Source of the DNA: Sorex araneus
Lineage: Eukaryota > Chordata > Mammalia > Eulipotyphla > Soricidae
Direction: 5' to 3'
NCBI RefSeq assembly: GCF_027595985.1
Contig: NC_073306.1
Span: 155,122,472 to 155,186,471, forward strand
DNA: 64,000 nt
The notes below the pieces were generated by a model. The model was not told the origin of the DNA and did not search any database. It saw nothing but the letters and a program-made list of their open reading frames with translations. The stretch's first letter is position 1. Each line of letters begins with the position of its first letter. Below, one piece after another: positions 46,635 to 56,590 of the stretch. A program made the translations under genes and the position numbers.

Positions 46635-46892
46635 TATATATATACACACACACACACACACATATGTACATATGTGTGTATTGGGTTAAATTGGCAGGGC
46701 AGAGCTGCCTAGGCCTTTTTTCAGTACTGACAGGCAGAATGGAAGTATGAGAAGGCCTGTAGCAGCTCCATTAATAAGGGCAGGGCAAGGAAGGTTATTT
46801 AATATGTTGCTTCCACACAAACTTTGAACAAAGTACTTTCTCTCAGAAGAAAGAAATTCTTTAATAAATACCTTTAATTCCTTTATTTTGTT

Positions 46893-47037
46893 TCTTAGTT
46901 TTGTTTTCGGGCAAATTCTGGCAATGCTTACGGTGCTCTGTGGTTAGGGATCTCTAGGGTAGCTCACATGGTGACGGAATGAACCAAGTTCATCTGTGTG
47001 CAAGGAACCCTATCCATTTTACTTCCTCTCAGGCCCT
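46893..47037 (-). mobile_element. SINE-A, badly decayed
   Basis: TTTTCGGGCAAATTCTGGC, GGGATCTCTAGG, GTGTGCAAGGAACCC and CTCTCAGGCCC suggest a minus-strand SINE-A. Confidence 0.55.
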
Positions 47038-47049
47038 TGTAACAAATAT

Positions 47050-47308
47050 TTATAGCACTGTAGCACTGTAGTACTGTTATCCTCTTCTTCATCATTTGCT
47101 CAAGCGGGCACCAGTAACATCTTCATTGTGAGACTTATTGTTACTGTTTTTGGCATATTGAAAATGCCACCGGTAGCTTGCCAGGCTCTGCCATGCAGGC
47201 AGGATACTCTTGGTAGCTTGCCAGACTCTCCAAAAGGGATGAGGGAGTCGAACCCGGGTTGGCTGCATGCAAGGCAAATGTGTTACCCATGTGCTATTGC
47301 TCTAGTGC
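47050..47308 (-). mobile_element. SINE-R
   Basis: Inverted tail repeats (TAGCACTGTAGCACTGTAG), RTE-derived CTCAAGCGGGCACCAG, GGCATATTGAAAATGCC, GGTAGCTTGCCAGG, CGAACCCGGGTTGGC and head to GCTATTGCTCTAG. Confidence 0.93.
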
Positions 47309-47387
47309 AATATCTTAAAAAGCAACTAAAATTTCCTTTGCTGGGTAAAGGTCCTAATTTAAATGACCATGGGTACAAAATTGGTCG

Positions 47388-48478
47388 ATTTTTTAAAAAA
47401 AATTTTACCAGTGAATCACCGTGGAGTACAGTTACAGATTTACAAACTTTTGTGCTTGAGTTTCAGTCATACAACGATCATGTACCCATCCCTCCACCAG
47501 TGCCCATTCTCCACCACCAATGATCCCAGTACCCCTCCCAGTACCCCCACTCCTCTCCTCCCACCCCACCTCTGTGGCAGGGCATTCCCTTTTGTTCTCT
47601 CTTTTTTTTTTTTTTTGGTGTTGTAGCTTGCACTAGAGACATTGAGTGGCCATTGTGTTTGACCTATAGTCTACATGCATCTCCCAACCGGAGCTGGTAC
47701 TTCAAATACCCTTTACTTGGTGTTCCCTTCTCTATCTGAGCTGCCTTTACCCCGAGCATTTGAGGCCGGCTTCCAAACCATGGAGTAAACCCCTGGTCCT
47801 TATCTTTACTATTCTTGGGTGTTAGTGTCCTATTATGTTACTTTATATTCTACAGATGAGTGCAATCTTTCTGTCTCTCCCTATCTTTCTGCCTCATTTC
47901 ACTTAACATGATACTTTCCATGTTGATCCATTTATATGCAAATTTCATGACTTCATCTTTTCTAACAGCTGCATAGTATTCCATTGTGTAGATGTACCAA
48001 AGTTTCTTTAACCGGTCATCTTGGCCAACCAAGATGGCCAACCAGTGTTCTTGGGCACTCAGGTTTCTTCCAGATTTTGGCTATTGTAAACAGTGCAGCA
48101 ATGAACATACAAGTGCAGATGTCAAACACCATCAGAAAGTGATGTGATGAAATGAGCAGAAACTTTCTCAAAGAAGATATCTGAATGGCCAAAAGGCAGA
48201 TGAAAAAATGCTGTTCATCACTAATCATCAGGGAGATGCAGATCAAAACAACAATGAGATATCATCTCACACCACAGAGACTGGCACACATCCAATGGAA
48301 CAAAAGCAACTGGTGTTGGCACTGATGTGGGGAGAAAGGGACTCTCCTTCACTGCTGGTGGAAATTCCGACTGGTTCAACCCTTTTGGAAAACAGTATGA
48401 ACAATTCTCAAAAAATTAGAAATTGAGCTCCCATTTGACCCAGCAATACCACTTTTGGGAATATATCCCAGAGAGGTA
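47388..48478 (-). mobile_element. L1 with 5' inversion (twin priming)
   Basis: 47388-48122 is L1 3' UTR and the last part of ORF2 in minus orientation (GTGAATCACCGTGGAG, GTGCCCATTCTCCACC, GCATAGTATTCCATTGTG). 48123-48478 is ORF2 sequence in plus orientation (AATGAGCAGAAACTTTC to CCCAGAGAGGT). In consensus terms, using the L1 at 9192, the inverted part covers about 10485-10832 and the 3' part starts near 10854. The two parts are therefore neighbours in the source L1 with about 20 bp lost at the junction. Confidence 0.92.
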
Positions 48479-48504
48479 TTTTTTTAGTTTTTAATAGATA
48501 ATGT

Positions 48505-48790
48505 GATAGTCAGCTTGGATTGCTATCGCCAATAACATAGCCTTGGTAGTTTAAACTATAGAAATTTATTTTCTCACAGTTCTAAGCTTCAAGTCCAAGA
48601 TTAAGGTAGAGTTTCTGGAGTACCTTAAGCCTATTTGATTTCTGGAAAGAGCTCTTTTCTTGGCTTGTTCAAAGTCATTTTCAAGCTGAATTGTTGCATG
48701 ATCTTTTCTGCGAGGTGTAAAAGACAGTCCTGATGAATGCCTTCCTTTTCATCCAAGGATATCAGTTCTCCAGCATTAGGCTTTTGTTTT
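48505..48790 (-). mobile_element. MaLR (MLT1/MST-type) LTR
   Basis: GATTGCTATCGCCAATAACA, GAAATTTATTTTCTCACAG and TTCAAGTCCAAGATTAAGG are the reverse complement of a MaLR LTR 3' end. Right edge uncertain. Confidence 0.75.
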
Positions 48791-49897
48791 ATAACATTTT
48801 ATTGTATCCCAAAATAGCTAGATTGTAGGTTAATGCTTCAACATGCAGTTTGTGGAGGAGTCACAATTTCATAATTGGTGCTTAAACAGAAATGCTTAAC
48901 CCTTCATGCTAGATGTGCATTTCTTTAGGGACGAACGGCATTAAATCTAGGAACATTCATCTCAATTGTCAGAAATTCCTATGAAAAGAAAATTACCTTA
49001 ATACTTTAGATCAACTATGAAAGAAGGTTGCTTCCTTCTCTGTAGGAAAGAACCCATAAAGAATCCAAAGTTTCCACCTATGTGTCACCCCTATCACAAA
49101 TATTTGAATGCAGTAATAGATAGCTGTCAGAAAATTCTCCATGCTTCCTGAACCCAGGCTGTCAATTTATAACATACTCAAGTTGTCTGATGAAATGAGT
49201 TGCCACAAGAATTATTACTTTACAGTGCACAGTAAAGGACACACTCTAAAAATGGGAATAAATGTTTAAAAATGTATATTGAAGAGTTATTTTATAGGGA
49301 AGCTAATGAAATAATTTGCTGTCTTCACAGTTACCTGGTAGAAACTTGGTAGTACTGAGTCAATCACCAGTGAAACAAAGTCCTGACAGAGGTCATTTCT
49401 GAGAGTGTACTCATAATGTTCTACTGCATTTACCTTGACTATTAATAAAATAAAATAAAAAATTGCAAGATTTGATACTAATATCTGTTTAGTAAATGTG
49501 CTGTGAGAAACTGGAATTTTCTTTCGTTTACGGAGAAATCCATAAGATAAATAGAATTTTTAAATAATATTCTAATCCTAAGGTCTAAAGTAAAATGTAA
49601 CTTAAAGAGTAAAGATGTCAAATAAAAGGAGGTGAGAAGAGTAAGCTCCAGGGAGAGTAGAAAACAGAATTGGTGCTAGTTAAAAAGCTTATCTTCAAAA
49701 ACATGCCTCGTATTTCCTGGTTGGTTTGTCCTGAATAAATCAAATTACTTTTTTCCTAAGCTCCAGGGGTCCTTACCAAAAATGAAATAAATATATCTAT
49801 TTCATAGGGTTATCATTAAAAGTAAATGCCATTATATTTCAGAAGCCCTCAGCATTACTCCAAATCCAATAATAATTATTATTTTCATTAATATCAT
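48791..49897. other. Unassigned DNA
   Basis: No recognised gene or repeat. Confidence 0.45.
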
Positions 49898-50092
49898 TAA
49901 CGTCTCCATTGTGAGACTTGTTGTTACTGTTTTTGGCATATTGAATATACCACAGGTAGCTTGCCAGGCTCTGCTGTGTGTGGGGGGATACTTGGGTAGC
50001 TTGCAAGACTCTCCTCAAGGGAATGAGGAATTGACCCTGGGTCAGCCGCATGCAAGGCAAATGCCTTACCCTCTGTGCTATTTCTCCAGTCC
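49898..50092 (-). mobile_element. SINE-R lacking its tail
   Basis: Starts at TAACGTCTCCATTGTGAG, so the inverted tail and the CTCGAGCGGGC part are missing. It continues with GGCATATTGAATATACC, GGTAGCTTGCCAGGC and the head to GTGCTATTTCTCCAG. The flanks are AT-rich; loss of the 3' tail may be a deletion. Confidence 0.9.
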
Positions 50093-50102
50093 AACAATAA
50101 CT

Positions 50103-50850
50103 GCATCACTGTATCACTATATCACTGTATCACTGTCATCCTGTTGATCATCGATTCGCTCAAGCAGACCCAGTAATGTCTCCATTCATCCTAGCCCTGA
50201 GATTTTAACAGCCTCTCTTCACTTGTCCTTACCAATAGTGCCACATTGGAGGCTCTTCAGGGTCAGGGGAATGAGACCCATCATTGTTACTTGGCATATG
50301 AATATGCCCCAGGGAGCTTGCCAGGCTCTCCCCCATGTGGGCAGTAAACTCTTGGTAGCTTTCCAGGTTCTCCTAAAGGGAGAACTAGGCTATAAGAGGT
50401 CATGCACTGGGGCTGGAGCGATAGCACAGCGGGGAGGGCGTTTGCCTTGCACGCGGCCAACCCGGGTTCTAATCCCAGCATCCCATATGGTCCCCTGAGC
50501 ACCGCCAGGGGTGATTCCTGAGTGAAGAGCCAGGAGTAACCCCTGTGCATCACCGGATGTGACCCAAAACAAACAAACAAACAAAAAAAGAGGTCATGCG
50601 CTTCCAGGAGCTTGGTTTTATAATCTCTGGATGTTGGTCGTTGATGGCATTACACTGCACTGGAGCCAGTTTCTGGGTGTGACTGCCTAGCTACTGGAAA
50701 AATGGGAATCTGGGTGGAAGAGGCCCAGTCCCGATCTGAGCAGCCTGGTCCCGCAAACCTGGGTTCCTCTGCTGGTTCCTTCATGCGTGAAGCTCATCCA
50801 AACATGTGGAGAGTGGCCTTGAGCATGGATGTGGCTCAATAACAATAAAC
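50103..50850 (-). mobile_element. Long RTE-tailed element, near full length, split by a SINE-A
   Basis: Tail repeats (ATCACTGTATCACTATATCAC), RTE-derived ATCGATTCGCTCAAGC and CAGTAATGTCTCC, then CCCTGAGATTTTAACAGCC, GCCACATTGGAGGC, GGCATATGAATATGCC, CTTTCCAGGTTCTCC, and the 5' part from GGAGCTTGGTTTTATAATC to CAAACATGTGGAGAG. Collinear with 39036-39625. Removing the nested SINE gives a unit of about 560 bp. Confidence 0.92.
50406..50587 (+). mobile_element. SINE-A, young, nested, 12-bp TSD
   Basis: GGGGCTGGAGCGATAGCAC, GCACGCGGCCAACCC, box B GGTTCTAATCC, CATCCCATATGGTCCCC, GTGACCCAAAACAAAC tail. AAGAGGTCATGC flanks it at 50394-50405 and 50588-50599. Close to the apparent consensus, so one of the youngest copies. 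Confidence 0.96.
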
Positions 50851-52026
50851 AAAAAACTTCCACAATATAAACTACGTAATGTTTATTAGAATATTTATAA
50901 AAGAATGTTCAAATTCAAGCTAAGCCTAGATAGATAAACATCTATCTATAAAATAGATAAGATTCTATTTAATCAAAAATGTTGCATTTAATTTGGGCTG
51001 GTGTAAAAATTTCATTAGTCCCTATAACTCAATGGTTTTCATTTAAGATCTAACTGCACAGGGATTAGAGACTGAGAATAAGATCAGAGAACTACAGTTT
51101 CTCCAGCAGTTTATTTACACTAAATAAGTTCTCACAAAAATATATTTTTTCCAGATTAAATCTCAGTCTCAAGAGAACTAAAATAAATGTTTAATTATTC
51201 GTTATCCTGAGTACGAATACTAAAATTTAGTGGAAAACTAAGATTACCATTTAGGATATTCTAGCTCAAGTTTCAGGAAAGGTTTTGGTTTTGGTTTTTC
51301 CTGTAAGGAACAGATTTGTTAGACTTTGCAAGCCAACTAATAATCTGTTTCAAGGCTGCAATTCTGCCTCACAAAAGTCTGCTATAACATTAGATGAACA
51401 AATTAACATACCTGTGTTCTAAGAAAACTTTACATATAAGCCCAGGCAGCCAGTGAGATTAAATTCACAGGCTGGAGTTTTCTGACCCTTGATCTACTTA
51501 ATGGTTATATTATAGCCTAAGTCTAATGGGGAATGCTTAACTATTAGAAGAAAAAAATATATGTTCATTATATCCCTATAATATGGTGTATTGAATTTAA
51601 ATTTTTTAAGTCCTACTAAAAGATTTCCTTATAATCTATTAAATAAATTGAGCATCATTGCACATTGTTAATCTAATATACATTTAGTCTACAATATCTA
51701 CTCAAAATAGATACTGTAATATTAGTTATTTAAAATGTTGAATGAAATGAACACAGAAATAAAACAAAACAAATGGTCGGTTTACACTGGGGCAGGCTGC
51801 ATTACGAGCTGCCTCTTACTCTACAATATTTGTCTGATAATTCCTATATAACACGTACTCTATTAAAAGTGGGATTATGCAGAGGTATATGACGCAATAA
51901 ACTCTTTTCCAAGGATAAACATTGCATGCAAGTCAGGAGTATTGATTTAGGCTATTCAGATATGGTGGTCAGTATAATTTTCACATTTGACCTCCAACAA
52001 TGCCTACACAGGAAACAGAAGAAGGG
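50851..52026. other. Unassigned AT-rich DNA
   Basis: Includes a short imperfect palindromic TAGATAGATAAACATCTATCTA near 50925-50950. No recognised gene. Confidence 0.45.
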
Positions 52027-52187
52027 CCAGAGACATAAAGTGGGTAAGGCACATGAGTTGCATGCAGATAAACCAATTCAATCCCTTCCACGCCATATGG
52101 TCCCCTCAGCTCTGCCAAGAGTGATCACTGAGCACTGACCCAGGAGTAAGCCCAGAGCACTGTAGGGAGTGGCCCTTAAAAGCAAGA
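52027..52187 (+). mobile_element. SINE-A, decayed
   Basis: GGGCCAGAGACATAAAGTGG, GCCATATGGTCCCCTCAGC, GAGTGATCACTGAGC and AGCACTGTAGGGAGTGGCCC in order. Confidence 0.85.
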
Positions 52188-52235
52188 ATCTATCTTTGGC
52201 ATCAAAATGTAAAATTGCGTCTATAATTATCATTG

Positions 52236-52481
52236 GGCTGAAGCAATAGCACAGCGGGCAGGGCGTTTGCCTTGCATGCTGCTAGCCCAGGTTCAATTGC
52301 TCCATCTGTCTCTGACAGCTGAGTAAGCTACCGAGATATTCCACCCACATGGCAGCGCCTGGCAAGCTACCCGTTGCATATTCGATATGCCAAAAACAGT
52401 AACAAGTCTCACAATGGAGAAGTTACTGGTACCCACTTGAGCAAATCCATGAACAATGGAATGACAGTGCTACAGTGCTAC
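52236..52481 (+). mobile_element. SINE-R with perfect 13-bp TSD
   Basis: Head GGCTGAAGCAATAGCACAG, GGTTCAATTGC box B, body with CTACCGAGATATTCC, GCATATTCGATATGCC, RTE-derived tail (CCCACTTGAGCAAATCC) and repeats in a GTGCTACA version. ATAATTATCATTG occurs at 52223-52235 and 52482-52494. Confidence 0.95.
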
Positions 52482-52794
52482 ATAATTATCATTGACCAAT
52501 TTCATTCAGGAAAAATAAATGATAAATATTATTTTTAGTTTATAGAAAAAACTAGAAGTATTAAATAATCAATGCTATAAATAACTATAAATAATAAAAT
52601 GTTTCATTGGATTTTATAGTCATATTCATGCTACATTTTTTCTTTTAAATCATTGAAATTAATCTCAACTTTGATATTGACTCTTAGGCCGCAGAATAAT
52701 TTTTTGAATTGACTAATACACATTCTCTCTTTTATATTATTTATTCTGTATTCCTTATATTTGTTTAGCTTCTTTTTCTCTTAAATTTTTATCT

Positions 52795-52880
52795 TAATTT
52801 TTTCTTAACATCAGCCATACAGCCCCAAAACAAATTTAAATTTTCTTAACATCAGCCATGCAGCCCTAAAACAATGTAAA
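52795..52880 (+). repeat. Tandem duplication of about 43 bp
   Basis: TTCTTAACATCAGCCATACAG and TTCTTAACATCAGCCATGCAG start two adjacent units, each ending in CC(C/T)(C/T)AAAACAA. Few differences, so fairly recent. Confidence 0.9.
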
Positions 52881-55235
52881 TTTTCTTCTGTATTGTGTAA
52901 AATGCATGAGATCACAAAATTATCAATGTTAAATTGGTGACAACTCAAGCAAGATGAATCAAATGCCAAAATATGTAGGGAAATATCAATACATAAAAAC
53001 AGAAAGAGGAATGTCTCGAATTATCATGGCATAGCTTATGAAGATAATATATTAAGGCAGGTTTGCAAAAGAGTCATATAATCTGCATGAGATAAGTGGG
53101 TTTCATTTGTCACAACCCTTGGATATGAGTCTTTCAGATCATCATGAATGATGCTTTGAGTGTTATAATAGAACTGAAAAAAATGTGGAAGCATTTGATT
53201 TAACGCAAAGACATCAGTTTTGTCTGCCAAATCTCAAGGAAGGCATCTATAAGCCCATCAATCAAAATTAGGATCTCTATGTTGAGCAAATGACACCCAA
53301 ATCATAAAGCCGTCATCATTTAAAATGCATTTTTAAATCACTGCTCCACTACCATTTATAATGGGCATATTTTTAACTCTAATAATTAATCACCTCTGAC
53401 ATATTTTCTTACTTTTTTACCCCTGCTCTTTTCTGACATACTTCTTTCATAAGAAATCTTTTTTAATTTCCTGTATGCAGAAAACCCGCCGAGCTATTTG
53501 AGTTTCTAAGTTTCAACTCTGAAGGGGCTTTAGAAGTTTATAAATTATGAAATTGAAAAACAAACTTCAGTTTAGATAGTGTCTTGACACACATGTGCCT
53601 TGATGGGAGTGACATCTCCCTCAGGAATGCAAATTCATCCTCCAGACTGCAGCTCAGAAAGCTTTCCTTGTAAATGATGTATCTCCAGACCCTATCCCAT
53701 TTCTCCACTTCTTCGGGAACCAGTTCATCAGATAATTTCTCTTAAAGAGATTCCAGTACTGTAATTTGCCTCTGCTTTAATCAACAGTGAGATAATATAG
53801 AAGCCGCATTAAATGATTCAGAATGATTTAGTCGGCAGGAAACCCATTAGCCTAACCATATTTTCCCATACTTTTCAGCACCATGTCCTGTCATCTGGAA
53901 ATAATAGGTACCATAAAAGCAAATTCTGAAAGCTTAAAAAAAAAAACACTAGGATAGAGCACCCGGTGTTTATTTGGAGGTTGATATTACCACAAATTAA
54001 TCAAAATGAGAATTTTTTCCAGTATATTTGAATTAGATTTCTGTATGAAGAATGCTAAAATGTTACATTTAAGCATGATATATTTACATATTTATTTTCA
54101 TCAGATTGGAATACACCAGATGTGCAAATGTAGAGTAATACTAATGTGGATGTTTTCATTTCTAGTAAATCAATGCATAAACTAAGACCAAAAATTATTA
54201 AAATACTTTGGAACTGACAACTTGAGGAGAGAACTAGTACAAATAAAAAATTTTGAGCTATAATCTAACTAGGGGCTCATGCCTTGTTCTTCACAATCAG
54301 CTTACAGGTCTTCAATATATCTTAAATGCATTAAAAGTACATTAGAGGTAATCATTAAAAGTCACAACCACACATTTAATAAATATTACAGGGAGTGTAG
54401 GGGAGGAAAATCAGAAAATTTAGTGTCTGATAATTTGTAAACTCTGAGTACTTGCTAGGACTTCTCTACATCTGTGGAGTGTCAGTGAATCAGTGAATAC
54501 TAATTCTTCAAGAAATACCTTTCTAAACACAGAACTAACCCAGAATACTCTCCAGTTCTCACTGTGGGTCACAATAGCTATCCAAATTACAAGCAGGAAA
54601 AAATTAAAATAAATAACAAAATAAAAACAAATTTTGTAGAGTTGGAAGAGGTAAAGTTTGGAATAGCAGGGTAATTGCAATGACTGGAATAGACAAAGTT
54701 TTCTTAGTCAAAGGAAAACTTCTAGTTAATATTTTGCAAAAGATATTGAGAACATGAGTTCAGAGCCAGTACCAAACCCTGATCGCCATGGGGTGTAGCC
54801 CCCCCAAAAACAATAACATTAAAACATTAAATTGTACGAGGTCTAGAACAGATGAAAATAAAGAGAAATGGAGATTAAACAACAACTGGAATGTTGGGAT
54901 TAATTTCAGCAAATCAAAGAGTCAAGTGGTCTAATTGATTGCTTCACTCTGTGATAATATAATCACTAAAGTGACCAAACCTCTAGTTCAACTACCAAAT
55001 CAGCATGGCGTAGGTCTGCTTTTCATTTCTCATCTGACTCTTCCTCTAAAGTTCAGTGTGATCATGAAAATAATTTAGTAAACACAGTGCTTAACCTTCA
55101 ACCAGTAAAAACTTGAATAATTCTTACTCTGGCAGAGATGATGGCAAAAAGGACACACAAATGAAATGAGTACCAAGGAGCACAGAGAAAATGTGTTTTT
55201 TTAAAAATACAAAGACATATTTAAAATATCTCTTT
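52881..55235. other. Unassigned interval, possible conserved noncoding DNA
   Basis: Largely free of young SINEs. About 53560-53960 has a more balanced composition and few homopolymers (for example ATTAAATGATTCAGAATG). The 64-codon minus-strand frame at 53036-53230 shows no recognised domain. A SINE-A 3' remnant may lie near 54760-54805. Confidence 0.4.
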
Positions 55236-55252
55236 AAAATTATGTTCATGGG

Positions 55253-55426
55253 ACAAAAGGTAATGCCCTGTTCCAGAGGCAGGGTGGAGTGGTGGGGTGG
55301 CGGGAGGGATACTGGGAACATTGGTGGAGGACAATGGGCACTGGTGAAGGGCTGTAAACGAATGCAAACATGAACTTCTTAAGTTTGTAACTGTACCTCA
55401 CGGTGATTCACTAATAATTTTTTTAA
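55253..55426 (+). mobile_element. Very short L1 3' end with perfect 17-bp TSD
   Basis: GGTAATGCCCTGTTCCAGAGG, G-rich tract, GGACAATGGGCACTGGTG, CTCACGGTGATTCACTAAT and A-rich tail; only about 174 bp. AAAATTATGTTCATGGG lies at 55236-55252 and 55427-55443. Confidence 0.95.
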
Positions 55427-55521
55427 AAAATTATGTTCATGGGTCTTATTGTTAACAATATTGTAAATTACAAAACTTCAATAAAGCACTTTTTAAAAAA
55501 AAATAAGGAAATATAATTAAC

Positions 55522-55690
55522 ACCGGGCAGGAGAGATCATATAGCAGGTAAGGGAGTTGCCTTGTGCGCAGGCCACCAGGCTTAGTCCCCAGCATTGCAT
55601 GTGGCCCCCTGAACAGAGATCACTAAGAATTATCCAAGCATAGAACCAGGAGTAAGACCTGAGCACTGCTGGGCGTAGCTTAAAGAAAAT
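55522..55690 (+). mobile_element. SINE-A, decayed
   Basis: GGGCAGGAGAGATCATATAG, CCTTGTGCGCAGGCC, CAGCATTGCATGTGGCCCCC and GAGCACTGCTGGGCG in order. Confidence 0.85.
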
Positions 55691-55999
55691 AACTTAGAAG
55701 CAAGTGGTTGGGGAGATTGTCAAAGAGCGGGATCACACATCTTTCAGGCAGAAACCCGGTGTCCAGTCCCTGAATTTCTTGCCACCCAAGTTGTCTGAGA
55801 GCATCCTTGAGAATAGTTGGTCCTCAGCCGCCCTGGGAACAGTTGGTTCTCAGCAACACTCCACACAACTGTCAGGACAACATCAACCACTCTGGTGTCC
55901 CACTGACAGCAAGGGGAATCACATAAAATGGAAGAAGCATATCATTTTAAGACATACGTAAACAGCATTAAAGCCAGAACAACACACATTCTGACAGGT

Positions 56000-56032
<33 letters not shown>

Positions 56033-56110
56033 ATACACACACATATATGTATATATGCAAAGATACATATACATAATATATATGTATATGCATATATACA
56101 TATATATTAA
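56000..56110. repeat. (TA)n/(TATG)n-rich low-complexity DNA
   Basis: Long TA-rich run with CACACA and TATGTA interruptions. Confidence 0.9.
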
Positions 56111-56136
56111 ATGTGTTTAAAATAAAACATTCATTT

Positions 56137-56304
56137 TTATTCTTTTTGGGTGACATCAGTGAGGTTCAGTGATTACTCCTGGCTCTGCACTCAGGAATTA
56201 CTCCTGGCGGTGCTTAGGGGACCATATGGGATGCTGAGAATCGAACCCAGGTCAACCAAGTGCAAGGCAAATGCCCTACGCACTGTGCTATCGCTTCAGC
56301 CCCT
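56137..56304 (-). mobile_element. SINE-A with 14-bp TSD
   Basis: CTTTTTGGGTGACATCAGTG, GATTACTCCTGGCTCTGC, CCATATGGGATGCTG, box B as GAATCGAACCC and TATCGCTTCAGCCCC. TAAAACATTCATTT (56123-56136) and TAAAATATTCATTT (56305-56318) flank it. Confidence 0.94.
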
Positions 56305-56329
56305 TAAAATATTCATTTAAAATATTCAC

Positions 56330-56590
56330 CGCAACCTGAGATGATCTGAATTCCCATTTTAGGGATGAAAAAAATATGTAAATGCAGAGAGTTTGTGTAG
56401 CTCACTCAAGTCACTGAGCTAGGACCAGAGTTGAGATTATTATTATTTTTTTAATTCTTGACGACACTTGTAGCTGTAGCAGCACTCAAGGGCTACAACA
56501 AGTGCTAAAGATCAAACTCAGGACCTTGGTCATGTGACACATGAGGTTACCACTTTGTTTTCACTGTGACTTCCCGAGCCGAGATTTTTA
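56330..56590. mobile_element. MIR/L2-like trace followed by a decayed SINE
   Basis: CCCATTTTAGGGATGAAAA, GTGTAGCTCACTCAAGTCAC and GAGCTAGGACCAGAG (56355-56430) follow MIR/L2 order. 56450-56585 (CAAACTCAGGACC, GTGACACATGAGG) weakly resembles a minus-strand SINE-A. Both are tentative. Confidence 0.4.

Noticed and set aside
46290-46750. Frames with Y-I-Y-I-Y repeats
   Set aside because: Translation of TA microsatellites and a SINE-R.
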